Positions 1-6,249 of a stretch of DNA of 10,994 nt are shown one piece after another. Position 1 is the stretch's first letter. Each line of letters begins with the position of its first letter. The notes beneath the pieces were generated by a model, which did no database searches, had not been told where the DNA came from, and worked only from the letters and a program-made list of their open reading frames with translations. Source of the DNA: Sulfurimonas sp. Lineage in GTDB: Bacteria > Campylobacterota > Campylobacteria > Campylobacterales > Sulfurimonadaceae. The position numbers and the translations under genes were made by a program. The stretch is from NCBI GenBank assembly GCA_012963655.1, contig DTVI01000050.1, forward strand, positions 1-10,994, in the 5' to 3' direction.

Positions 1-427
1 GTAAAAGTTTATAAATCTGATCATGTGTTTGAGAAAAACTTTCAACGCGTTTAATATGTTTCATATTAAGAAGTTGAGAAGAAAGTATTTCTATTTCTGA
101 GGGCTGTGGATAATGCTCTAGTGAGAGCTTATAAAACTTTGGTAAGGTAGCACGAAGCAGTCCTAAACTAGTCTTATCCATCTCTTTTTCTAAGCGTTTT
201 ATAATCTTATCTGGGCTTATTTCTTCAAGGGTACGAACGATAGAGAACTTAGCTTTTATAGCTGCTTCTTGAAGGTTAGTGTTAGAAATAATTACGATGG
301 AATAGTTTTTACGTAGGTTTTCTTGATAAGATGAGATAGAACGGTTAAGAACTTGATACACCTGTATAGTAAATAAAATGGTAAAAAGCGCTGCGATTAA
401 AGAAAAATGGTTTTTAAGAGATTTCAT
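1..427 (-). CDS. ftsX: FtsX-like cell-division permease, N-terminal part (cut by window edge)
   Basis: This is the first 142 codons of an inner-membrane protein that continues beyond the left edge. The start is ATG at 425-427, preceded by a good ribosome binding site (GGAAG on the minus strand, 433-437, five bases before ATG). It overlaps the end of ftsE by 14 bp, which suggests translational coupling. A short basic N-terminus is followed by one hydrophobic segment (about residues 8-27) and then a polar region with the pattern expected of the FtsX extracytoplasmic domain, including LPKFYKL near residue 93. FtsX is the membrane partner of the ATPase FtsE; in well-studied bacteria the FtsEX complex works at the division site and controls peptidoglycan hydrolase activation. 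The assignment relies mostly on the adjacent ftsE and on topology, because the three C-terminal membrane segments are outside the window. Confidence 0.8.
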   Translation of the reverse strand, partial: MKSLKNHFSLIAALFTILFTIQVYQVLNRSISSYQENLRKNYSIVIISNTNLQEAAIKAKFSIVRTLEEISPDKIIKRLEKEMDKTSLGLLRATLPKFYKLSLEHYPQPSEIEILSSQLLNMKHIKRVESFSQTHDQIYKLL

Positions 428-1085
428 AAATACTTCCGTGTTCAATATGTAAATGTTTGTAATCGATTTTCATCGTTTCAGGGATCTGGTGTGTTACTAC
501 TACAACTGTAGTTTTTAGTTGGCTACAAGCACCTTCTAAAAGGTTCCAAATAACTTGAGATGAATAATCATCCAAGTTACCAGTAGGCTCATCTGCTAAT
601 ATAATAATAGGGTTATGGGCCAAGGCTCTGGCCATTGCCACTCTTTGTTGCTCTCCCCCACTTAACTCAAGAGGATATTTACCTAATTGATGATTTAACT
701 TCACATGCGTTAGTAGTTTTTGTACCTGAGTTTCAGAAACATCTTTTGCATACCCCGAAATAATTAGAGGTAGCATTACATTTTTTTCAATGGTCCATTC
801 TTTAATCAGTTTATAGTCTTGAAAAACTATTCCTACATGTCGGCGTAAAAAGTTAAGTTTTTTTGAACTTATATTATTCATTTTTACGCCACCCACAACT
901 AAGTCACCTTGTTTTGGGGTAAGTGCACCATAAAGAGACTTTAATAAAGTTGACTTGCCACTACCACTTGCCCCCGTGATAAATACAAATTCACCTGAGT
1001 TTATATCAAAGGTACATTGGTTAATAATGGTTTCATTCGTATTATATGAGAGGCTAAGATCAGTTGCAATAATCACTTTATCCAT
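414..1085 (-). CDS. ftsE: FtsE-type ABC transporter ATPase
   Basis: A 223-residue cytoplasmic ABC ATPase, the normal size for FtsE. All nucleotide-binding elements are intact: Walker A GASGSGKST (38-46), Q-loop Gln in VFQD (about 89), signature LSGGEQQR (141-148), Walker B IIILADEP with the D-loop TGNLD (160-172), and switch His in VTHQ (199). It is predicted to pair with the downstream FtsX membrane protein and couple ATP hydrolysis to septal cell-wall remodelling. Its ATG lies inside the end of trmB (8-bp overlap, 1078-1085), and its own end overlaps ftsX by 14 bp, so trmB-ftsE-ftsX is very likely one translationally coupled unit. The family is close to LolD and MacB ATPases, so sequence alone is ambiguous; the ftsX-like neighbour and the trmB context decide for FtsE. 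Confidence 0.9.
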   Translation of the reverse strand: MDKVIIATDLSLSYNTNETIINQCTFDINSGEFVFITGASGSGKSTLLKSLYGALTPKQGDLVVGGVKMNNISSKKLNFLRRHVGIVFQDYKLIKEWTIEKNVMLPLIISGYAKDVSETQVQKLLTHVKLNHQLGKYPLELSGGEQQRVAMARALAHNPIIILADEPTGNLDDYSSQVIWNLLEGACSQLKTTVVVVTHQIPETMKIDYKHLHIEHGSIYEIS

Positions 1086-2244
1086 GTAAAAGCTCTTTCA
1101 GTTTAAGATGTGAATTATAGTTCGTTTGTGAGGCAATGGGTTGATGTGGAAAATAAGATGTTTTTCCCTCTTTTACTAAGATAAATAAATGCTCAGGCTT
1201 ATCAAAAGATCCCATAGAAAGACGTACTAAATAGCCATCTTCTTCAATAGTATATACACGTTCAAAATGTATAAAGCCATTTTCAAATCGTATGGTCTGG
1301 GTATTAAGCTGCGCAAAATCAACATTAGACTTGTTTTGTAAAGAAAAATCATAATTACTTTCAATAGCTTCTGAGACTTCATTATTTGTTAGGGTAATGT
1401 CATAAATATTTTTTTCCATCTTACGCCAACGTGATTCATATTTAGAAATAATACCAATATTTTGGTTTTTTCGTACTTGAAAATCACTTTGGTTGAGTTC
1501 TAAAAAGGTTTGTAAAGAATAAGCAAAATAATTTTCACTATCACTTCTAAGTTCTAATGTTCCACCTTTTTTTAAGGCACGAATTGATTCAGAAATAAAA
1601 GGATGCGAAATAACACGTCGATGTGGTTTCTTATCCCAAGGCACAGGAAAATGTACAAAGATACGTCCCACAAGATTTGAGGGAACAAACTCTAAAAAAA
1701 GTCGCGCATCAAAATCAACTAGCATAATATTATCAAGACCTAAGATCGCAATTTGTTTTAAGACCTGTTCTATTGAAGCCTTATGAATTTCTATACCAAT
1801 ATGAAGTACATTAGGATTCTCTTGGGCTTGATGGATTAAGTGTACACCTGAGCCAAAACCTACCTCTACCCATATTTCCTCAGCTTCAGGAAATGATTTA
1901 GCAAAAAAGTCTATAGGCTTTAAGGCTGAGTCTTTTTGTGTATGAAGGGTCTGCTTTTGTGCAAGGTTAGAAAATAGAATTTCTAAATTTGCCTTGTCTG
2001 CATAAGCATTAATAGCGTTTTTTATGTGGTGATTTGGAGAAACGCGTGTCACCTTATCACTTTTTAAAAGCCAATTTGTTTCGCCTTGTTTAACTTGCAA
2101 TAAGAAGGTCTTATCTTCACTCTTCGCGCAAATGAGTTTCTCATCAGGGTACTTAATATTACTGGCAATAAAATCAAATTTTATGTCCTGATTTGAAAAT
2201 GGAAAACTCACTTCTTTAAAGTCTTTTATTTGAATATGAGGCAT
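1078..2244 (-). CDS. trmB: tRNA (guanine-N7-)-methyltransferase, long campylobacterotal form
   Basis: This enzyme transfers a methyl group from S-adenosylmethionine to N7 of guanine 46 in the variable loop of many tRNAs. The 388-residue protein has a central Rossmann methyltransferase domain (about 105-290) with SAM motif EVGFGSG (127-133), the acidic end of strand 2 (GIEI, 150-153), the TrmB hallmark FPVPWDKKPHRR (199-210, usually FPDPWPKKRHxKRR) and the C-terminal SKYESRWR (267-274). Enterobacterial TrmB is about 240 residues. Here about 105 extra residues precede the domain and about 100 follow it, both rich in predicted beta strands, as I recall for Helicobacter and Campylobacter TrmB. 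The usual Asp in FPDPW is Val here. The gene starts 7 bp after the lipoprotein stop, without a clear ribosome binding site, and overlaps ftsE by 8 bp. Confidence 0.92.
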   Translation of the reverse strand: MPHIQIKDFKEVSFPFSNQDIKFDFIASNIKYPDEKLICAKSEDKTFLLQVKQGETNWLLKSDKVTRVSPNHHIKNAINAYADKANLEILFSNLAQKQTLHTQKDSALKPIDFFAKSFPEAEEIWVEVGFGSGVHLIHQAQENPNVLHIGIEIHKASIEQVLKQIAILGLDNIMLVDFDARLFLEFVPSNLVGRIFVHFPVPWDKKPHRRVISHPFISESIRALKKGGTLELRSDSENYFAYSLQTFLELNQSDFQVRKNQNIGIISKYESRWRKMEKNIYDITLTNNEVSEAIESNYDFSLQNKSNVDFAQLNTQTIRFENGFIHFERVYTIEEDGYLVRLSMGSFDKPEHLFILVKEGKTSYFPHQPIASQTNYNSHLKLKELLHG

Positions 2245-2251
2245 TTAAATA

Positions 2252-3505
2252 TTATCTATCTGGCGTTGAAAATAGTACATCAACAGCCTCGGTTGGTTCT
2301 GACGCAATATTATTTTCATCTACTGACATAACTTGAAATTGGTACTTTGTATCAGGTTGTAAATCTTTTATAGTGTAGGTAGTGTCTGAAATACCGGTAA
2401 TCTCTACTGATGTTGAAGAATACCATGAATCTTTTTTTACCTTAATAAGAGTATATGTCTTAGTTCGAGCATCATTACTCTTCCAAGTTAATACAGCAGC
2501 ACCTTTTTGTACGAGGGCATCAATAAAGGTTGGTGTCATTGGCTTTGTTAAGGTGCTTCCATGAGCAGGTGCTCCTTGTTTAAGACCTTCTAAGTCATCT
2601 GTATCAACAGCTGTTACTTTATAATAAAAACTCTTACCATCTTCGGTTATTTCATCATTAAAGCTTGTCTCATTGAGTTTCATATAATAAGCATATGCGC
2701 CTTCTCCTGAAGTAGAACGGTATACATTATAATAAGCAAGGTCTTTCTCCTTACTTTGTTTCCATGAAACCTTAATCATTTTTGGTTCGCTGATAGAAGC
2801 TTGAACTTCTTGAATCTCTTGAGGTAAAGGTTTTGTAACAACCTTCGCAATATCACTTGGAGTTGACTTGATATTTTCATATGTTAGTGCACGTAAACGG
2901 TATTTATATACACGATTATCATCTAAATTAGTGTCTATGTATTCTGCTTGCAAGCGATTAAAAATAGTTGCAATCTCTTCCCATTGGGCTTTCTCAATAG
3001 TTTGGCGCTCTAATATATATGCTTTTACAGCAAGGCTATGATGTGGACGCCAAATTAATTTAGCCATTCTTGGAAGGTTGCCAATAGAGTCAAAAAAGCT
3101 TACTGAACTTAATAAAGGGCTTGTGGTCACACGAAAAGTTTTAGAAGCATCTGATTCTTGAAACTTATTATTATAAGAAGAAAAACGATAAATATAGCTT
3201 GTATTTGGTTCTAAATCTTTATCTGTATAGTGTGATACAAAACGACTTTTAACAATATTATGTCGTTTTAGCTTATTATCATTTGTCTTAGGATTATTTC
3301 TATAAACATAATATCCTTTTACTCGAGGGTCCTGAAGAGGTTTCCACTCAAAGGCAATACTGCTCATAGACTCTATATGCCCATTTACATTTACTGTAGG
3401 TAGGCTTGGGTCTATCTTTGGTTCGTCTGTTGGAGAAGGCTGCTTAGTACAGGCACTAAATAGAAGTAAAGTGGCGGCTAAAGTTGGTAGGATCAGTTGC
3501 TTCAT
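2252..3505 (-). CDS. Fibronectin type III repeat lipoprotein, FlpA-like
   Basis: A 417-residue secreted lipoprotein. The first 18 residues form a signal peptide (basic start, hydrophobic core, lipobox FSAC), with Cys19 as the predicted lipidated residue; Phe at -3 is slightly atypical. The start chosen is ATG at 3503-3505, which has GGAG seven bases upstream; a TTG six codons earlier would also be open but has no such site and would lengthen the signal peptide. The mature part holds four fibronectin type III-like units at about 37-128, 130-224, 227-318 and 322-414, each ending with the typical F-strand pattern (SYIYRF, VYKYRL, FYYKV, KYQFQV). Its position between rluD and trmB is that of C. 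jejuni flpA (Cj1279c), a fibronectin-binding adhesin. Unit 2 contains WRPHHSLAV (152-160), resembling the fibronectin-binding stretch I recall for FlpA. An adhesin role is inference. Its signal-peptide codons overlap the rluD end by 50 bp. Confidence 0.85.
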   Translation of the reverse strand: MKQLILPTLAATLLLFSACTKQPSPTDEPKIDPSLPTVNVNGHIESMSSIAFEWKPLQDPRVKGYYVYRNNPKTNDNKLKRHNIVKSRFVSHYTDKDLEPNTSYIYRFSSYNNKFQESDASKTFRVTTSPLLSSVSFFDSIGNLPRMAKLIWRPHHSLAVKAYILERQTIEKAQWEEIATIFNRLQAEYIDTNLDDNRVYKYRLRALTYENIKSTPSDIAKVVTKPLPQEIQEVQASISEPKMIKVSWKQSKEKDLAYYNVYRSTSGEGAYAYYMKLNETSFNDEITEDGKSFYYKVTAVDTDDLEGLKQGAPAHGSTLTKPMTPTFIDALVQKGAAVLTWKSNDARTKTYTLIKVKKDSWYSSTSVEITGISDTTYTIKDLQPDTKYQFQVMSVDENNIASEPTEAVDVLFSTPDR

Positions 3506-4421
3506 TAATGTACTCCATATCAAAATTGTTATTTAAATAGTCTTTCATACCTTCATCTATAGGTGCAACAAATTCCATCGTTTCACCAGAAGTAGGGTGC
3601 ACAAAATATAATATATATGCATGTAGGAAAATTTCATTTATTTTATCTTCTTTGCTCTTAAAACCGTATAAATGGTCGCCTTTTATCCCTCTGCCTATAC
3701 TTTCAAGATGTACACGAATTTGGTGAGTACGTCCTGAAAAAAGTTTACAGGTGATAAGTTCAGATCTTTCATCAAAAGAAGGGTAAAGTTTTGTAAACTG
3801 AGTTTTAGACTCTTTTCCACCTTCAACAACAGCCATTTTTAAACGATTCGTTCCATTTCTAGCAATTGGTCTGTCTATAATAATATTATCTTTTAAAGGA
3901 ATATCTATAATTGCAAGATAAAAACGTCCCATAGTACGGTCTTGAAGTTGTTGAGACAGAGCTTCATGTGCTTCATTGTTTTTTGCAACAACCATAACCC
4001 CCGTTGTTCCCTTATCTAAGCGGTGTACAATTCCATGTCTTTCTTCACCACTAATGGTAGAAAGACGAATGTCCTTATGTTTTAGCCAGTCTACTAAGGT
4101 GGCTTCTTTTACAGAAGGGGCAGGGTGAACAGTTAGTCCCTTAGGTTTATTGATAACTAAAATATCATCATCTTCAAATAATATCTCTACATCAAAGTCG
4201 ATTGTTAAAGGCTCTGTTATAATAGCCGGAGGAAAGTCTACATGAATTTTTTGTTCAGGTTTTAATTTTAAACCTGTTTTTGTTACTGTCTTAGTTTCAA
4301 CACTAACATGTCCATCTTTGATTAAAGATAAAACTTGGTTTCTAGTAGTTTCTAAGCTTGTACTTAAAAATTTATCGAGTCGTTGGGGAGTTTCACAAAT
4401 AAAGTCAGCGTTTTCTTGCAT
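3456..4421 (-). CDS. rluD: RluD-family 23S rRNA pseudouridine synthase
   Basis: This enzyme isomerises uridine to pseudouridine in ribosomal RNA; family members usually modify helix 69 of 23S rRNA or related sites. The 321-residue protein starts with an S4 RNA-binding domain (about 13-62) and continues with the catalytic domain: NKPKGLTVHP (91-100), RHGIVHRLDKGTTG (128-141) with catalytic Asp136, and SGRTHQIRVHL (229-239). The ATG has AAGG seven bases upstream (4429-4432). The last roughly 20 residues follow the usual family end and are encoded by DNA that also carries the ribosome binding site and signal peptide of the next gene, so they are probably a tolerated tail. It is the first gene of the minus-strand string that runs through to ftsX. 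The exact target uridines (RluD versus RluA/RluC type) cannot be told from sequence alone. Confidence 0.88.
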   Translation of the reverse strand: MQENADFICETPQRLDKFLSTSLETTRNQVLSLIKDGHVSVETKTVTKTGLKLKPEQKIHVDFPPAIITEPLTIDFDVEILFEDDDILVINKPKGLTVHPAPSVKEATLVDWLKHKDIRLSTISGEERHGIVHRLDKGTTGVMVVAKNNEAHEALSQQLQDRTMGRFYLAIIDIPLKDNIIIDRPIARNGTNRLKMAVVEGGKESKTQFTKLYPSFDERSELITCKLFSGRTHQIRVHLESIGRGIKGDHLYGFKSKEDKINEIFLHAYILYFVHPTSGETMEFVAPIDEGMKDYLNNNFDMEYINEATDPTNFSRHFTSI

Positions 4422-4460
4422 TATGGAGCCTTAAAAAGTATATATTTAGTTCGTACCGTA

Positions 4461-4466
4461 ATAATA
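4461..4466 (-). promoter_or_regulatory. Candidate -10 box for rluD and downstream genes
   Basis: The minus strand reads TATTAT here, 39 bp before the rluD start, giving a predicted leader of about 33 nt that contains the AAGG ribosome binding site. A second choice is TATACT at 4437-4442, but it would leave almost no leader. No clear -35 box is seen, which is normal for sigma-70 promoters in Campylobacterota. The box lies only 13 bp from the oppositely directed rodA -10. Confidence 0.4.
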
Positions 4467-4476
4467 TTAAAAATAG

Positions 4477-4485
4477 TGATATAAT
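4477..4485 (+). promoter_or_regulatory. Extended -10 promoter of rodA (predicted leaderless start)
   Basis: The sequence TGATATAAT is a perfect extended -10 (TG, one base, TATAAT at 4480-4485). The rodA ATG begins at 4492, only six bases after the box, so RNA is expected to start at about the A of ATG. No ribosome binding site precedes the ATG. No -35 consensus is visible. Confidence 0.65.
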
Positions 4486-4491
4486 TCGCCT

Positions 4492-5613
4492 ATGTTTAAA
4501 AAAATTGATCGCAGAATTATAACACATTTTGATTATTTTATTATGGCTTTAATCTTACCCCTTATCCTTGTTTCAGGTATGTTGATTGGAGAGGTTGTCC
4601 CAGCACTTGCAAAAAAACATAGTATATATGTTTTAGTTTCTGTAATTGCCTTTGTTTTCTTTTTTCTTTTTCCCATACGACGATTCTCATGGTTAATCCC
4701 TTTCTTATATTGGTTTAATATTGGTTTGCTTATTGCAGTTGAATTTGTTGGGATATCACGTCTAGGCGCTACGAGGTGGTTAGAGCTTCCTTTCATTAAC
4801 TTCACCCTGCAACCTTCTGAATTAATTAAACCTGCCTTTGTACTAATGTTGGCTTATTTAATTAGTAGAAACCCACCACCTTATGATGGATACCGACTTA
4901 AAGACTTCTTGAAATTAAGTTTTTTTATTCTCCTTCCTTTTTTACTTATTGTCAAAGAACCTGATCTTGGTACAGCTATGGTATTAATGTTATTAGGCTT
5001 TGGTGTACTCTTTGTAATAGGTGTGTATTGGAAAATTTGGGCAAGTATAGGCGTTATTCTAGTTTTATCTGCACCACTTTTATACGGACAACTACATGAT
5101 TATCAAAAAAAGCGCATACATGATTTCTTAAGTGAAAAACCTTCTTATCATGTTCAGCAGTCTATTATTGCTATTGGTTCAGGTGGTTTAAGTGGTAATT
5201 CTATGGAAGAAGCAACTCAAACACAAATGAAATTCTTACCTATTGCCTCAAGTGATTTCATTTTTGCTTATGTAGTAGAACGTTTTGGTTTCTTAGGTGC
5301 CTTATTATTAGTGGCAATCTACGCTATTTTAATCTTGCATCTTTTTTCCATATCCTGGATGAATAAAGATTATTATATCAAGGTAGTAAGCTTATCTCTA
5401 GCCTTTTTATTTTTCATTTATATGAGTATTAATATTGCTATGACTATTGGACTTGCACCGGTTGTAGGCGTGCCTCTTCCTATGTTCTCATATGGGGGAA
5501 GTAGCTTTGTAAACTTTATGATTATCATTGCGATACTTCAAAATTTATTGGCCTTTAGATTCACTTTTTATTACAATTCAGACCGTCGTTTAATAGATCC
5601 ACTCGTAAAATAA
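4492..5613 (+). CDS. rodA: RodA (MrdB), SEDS peptidoglycan glycosyltransferase
   Basis: RodA polymerises lipid II into glycan strands during cell elongation, working in the inner membrane with the transpeptidase PBP2 (MrdA) in the rod complex. The 373-residue protein has about ten hydrophobic segments and the SEDS family hallmarks: PSELIKPAF (108-116), KEPDLGTAM (155-163), QQSIIAIGSGGLSG (222-235), SDFIFAYVVERFGFLG (254-269) with the conserved catalytic-type Asp255, and PLPMFSYGGSS (328-338). Length and the N-terminus (basic, RRI.THFD) fit RodA better than FtsW. The ATG at 4492 sits six bases after a TATAAT box and lacks a ribosome binding site; the next in-frame Met (residue 18) lacks one too and would cut into the conserved start, so a leaderless message is the best reading. 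The gene is divergent from rluD, as in C. jejuni (mrdB). Confidence 0.93.
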   Translation: MFKKIDRRIITHFDYFIMALILPLILVSGMLIGEVVPALAKKHSIYVLVSVIAFVFFFLFPIRRFSWLIPFLYWFNIGLLIAVEFVGISRLGATRWLELPFINFTLQPSELIKPAFVLMLAYLISRNPPPYDGYRLKDFLKLSFFILLPFLLIVKEPDLGTAMVLMLLGFGVLFVIGVYWKIWASIGVILVLSAPLLYGQLHDYQKKRIHDFLSEKPSYHVQQSIIAIGSGGLSGNSMEEATQTQMKFLPIASSDFIFAYVVERFGFLGALLLVAIYAILILHLFSISWMNKDYYIKVVSLSLAFLFFIYMSINIAMTIGLAPVVGVPLPMFSYGGSSFVNFMIIIAILQNLLAFRFTFYYNSDRRLIDPLVK

Positions 5614-5621
5614 TTAAAAAG

Positions 5622-5646
5622 TCTAAAATTTTAAAGTAATTTTAGA
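5622..5646 (+). terminator. Weak AT-rich hairpin after rodA, possible terminator
   Basis: Nine-base perfect arms TCTAAAATT (5622-5630) and AATTTTAGA (5638-5646) flank a 7-base loop, starting 9 bp after the rodA stop. The stem has only two G/C pairs and no U-run follows, so intrinsic termination would be weak. Confidence 0.3.
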
Positions 5647-5659
5647 TACTTATAAGTAT
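5646..5659. repeat. 14-bp perfect palindrome upstream of the tRNA -10
   Basis: ATACTTATAAGTAT reads the same on both strands. It shares its first base with the preceding AT-rich hairpin and ends 8 bp before the tRNA -10 box, in the position of a -35 or upstream activator region. It could be an operator or simply AT-rich chance symmetry. Confidence 0.3.
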
Positions 5660-5667
5660 TTAAGCCC

Positions 5668-5673
5668 TATAAT
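5668..5673 (+). promoter_or_regulatory. Candidate -10 box of the tRNA gene
   Basis: A perfect TATAAT lies 22 bp before the mature tRNA 5' end. A start at about 5680 would give a 16-nt 5' leader to be removed by RNase P. There is no convincing -35 sequence. Confidence 0.55.
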
Positions 5674-5695
5674 CTCGACCTTATTCAATACAAGT

Positions 5696-5772
5696 GGGTT
5701 GGTAGCTCAGTTGGTTAGAGCCCTCCGCTCATAACGGAGTGGTCGCGAGTTCGAGTCTCGCCCAACCCACCA
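5696..5772 (+). tRNA. tRNA-Met (anticodon CAT), elongator type; tRNA-Ile2 not excluded
   Basis: The full cloverleaf can be drawn by eye over 77 nt: acceptor GGGTTGG pairs with CCAACCC (5696-5702 with 5762-5768), D-stem GCTC/GAGC, anticodon stem CTCCG/CGGAG with loop CTCATAA, variable loop TGGTC, T-stem GCGAG/CTCGC with loop TTCGAGT, then A73 and an encoded CCA (5770-5772). The anticodon is CAT. The G1-C72 pair and the lack of three G-C pairs at the anticodon-stem base argue against an initiator tRNA. A CAT tRNA can also be tRNA-Ile2, whose C34 is changed to lysidine by TilS. The U4-A69 and U5-A68 pairs resemble elongator tRNA-Met more than the C-G pairs of E. coli tRNA-Ile2, so Met is preferred but not certain. 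Confidence 0.93.
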
Positions 5773-5937
5773 CTTGGAAACTCCCTCCATAATGACATTT
5801 CAACAACATATAAAACTAAACAAAACGGCTTAAGAATTAAATGGGGTACGTGTTCATTATAATTATGTTAGTTTTCAACTTCTTTTCAAAAAATATTTTT
5901 ATTTGTCATACTTTTTCCAAAATATCAAAAAATCGTT
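5773..5937. other. AT-rich spacer between tRNA and the 95-residue gene
   Basis: Only very short open frames occur here, the longest plausible one being 12 codons from the ATG at 5792. One TATAAT occurs at 5858-5863 on the plus strand and could start a longer transcript for the next gene. No duplicate of the tRNA 3' end and no integrase are seen, so there is no sign of an integrated element. Confidence 0.4.
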
Positions 5938-5943
5938 TATTAT
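5938..5943 (+). promoter_or_regulatory. Candidate -10 box, leaderless start of the 95-residue gene
   Basis: TATTAT ends six bases before the ATG at 5950, the same spacing as at rodA. No ribosome binding site lies between, so RNA starting at the A of ATG is expected. TATAAT at 5858-5863 is an alternative promoter giving a leader of about 80 nt. Confidence 0.45.
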
Positions 5944-5949
5944 CTGTTT

Positions 5950-6237
5950 ATGAAATCAGCTAAACAAATTCTTGATATTATCAGTTCTTCTAATTATCAA
6001 AATGCCTCCCATCCTCGTTTTGGTAAAGATGTGGATAAATTATATTCTAAGGGATATGTTAAAGGATATACTTGGATAGATGAGATGTGTAGTTATTATT
6101 TTAATGTAGAGAAGGGTTTAATAGATGAGTTCAGAACTCATCTATTAAAGAAGTTGAAAGAGACTCAAGTCTTGCCTGAGTCAAAATATAAACAGGGGCT
6201 TCAAGAGTCTTTACAAAATGCTTTGAACTCTTTATAA
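5950..6237 (+). CDS. Small protein of unknown function, 95 residues
   Basis: I do not recognise this protein. It is soluble-looking, with no signal peptide or membrane segment. Residues 1-15 and about 49-95 look helical and Lys/Glu/Gln-rich; the middle (about 20-50) is aromatic and Gly-rich, with HPRFGKDVDKLY (21-32), KGYTWID (38-44) and one Cys. The ATG has no ribosome binding site but is six bases after a TATTAT box. Codons 56-67 are written by a perfect 33-nt palindrome (6117-6149), which is unusual in coding DNA. Its stop is only 4 bp from the stop of the converging DHH gene. The peptide composition looks like a real protein, but coding status needs homologs. Confidence 0.65.
   Translation: MKSAKQILDIISSSNYQNASHPRFGKDVDKLYSKGYVKGYTWIDEMCSYYFNVEKGLIDEFRTHLLKKLKETQVLPESKYKQGLQESLQNALNSL
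6117..6149. repeat. Perfect 33-nt palindrome inside the 95-residue gene
   Basis: Sixteen-base arms, TTTAATAGATGAGTTC (6117-6132) and its exact reverse complement (6134-6149), flank a single A at 6133. As RNA it would form a stem of about 14 bp with a 5-base loop. It is translated in frame through the middle of the gene and is not followed by a T-run, so it does not look like an ordinary terminator. Confidence 0.9.
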
Positions 6238-6249
6238 AAGACTAGTCTT
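6238..6249. other. 12-bp palindrome at the convergent stop codons
   Basis: AAGACTAGTCTT lies over the DHH stop codon (6242-6244) directly after the stop of the 95-residue gene, followed on the plus strand by CTTTTTT. It may be a minimal terminator for the plus-strand gene, but with a 4-base loop the stem has only four pairs. Confidence 0.3.

Noticed and set aside
2382..2564. 60-codon plus-strand open frame
   Set aside because: It lies antisense inside the fibronectin III lipoprotein gene, has no ribosome binding site, and its peptide looks like a by-product of the opposite strand.
3506..3523. Upstream TTG start adding six residues to the lipoprotein
   Set aside because: The ATG at 3505 has GGAG at proper spacing and gives a standard lipoprotein signal peptide; the TTG would sit before that ribosome binding site and has none itself.
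4533..4805. 90-codon minus-strand open frame
   Set aside because: Antisense shadow of rodA with a Lys/Ile-rich composition produced by the hydrophobic codons on the other strand.
5696..6237. tRNA plus small unknown gene as an integrated element
   Set aside because: No integrase, no repeat of the tRNA 3' end downstream within the window, and core genes resume at once.
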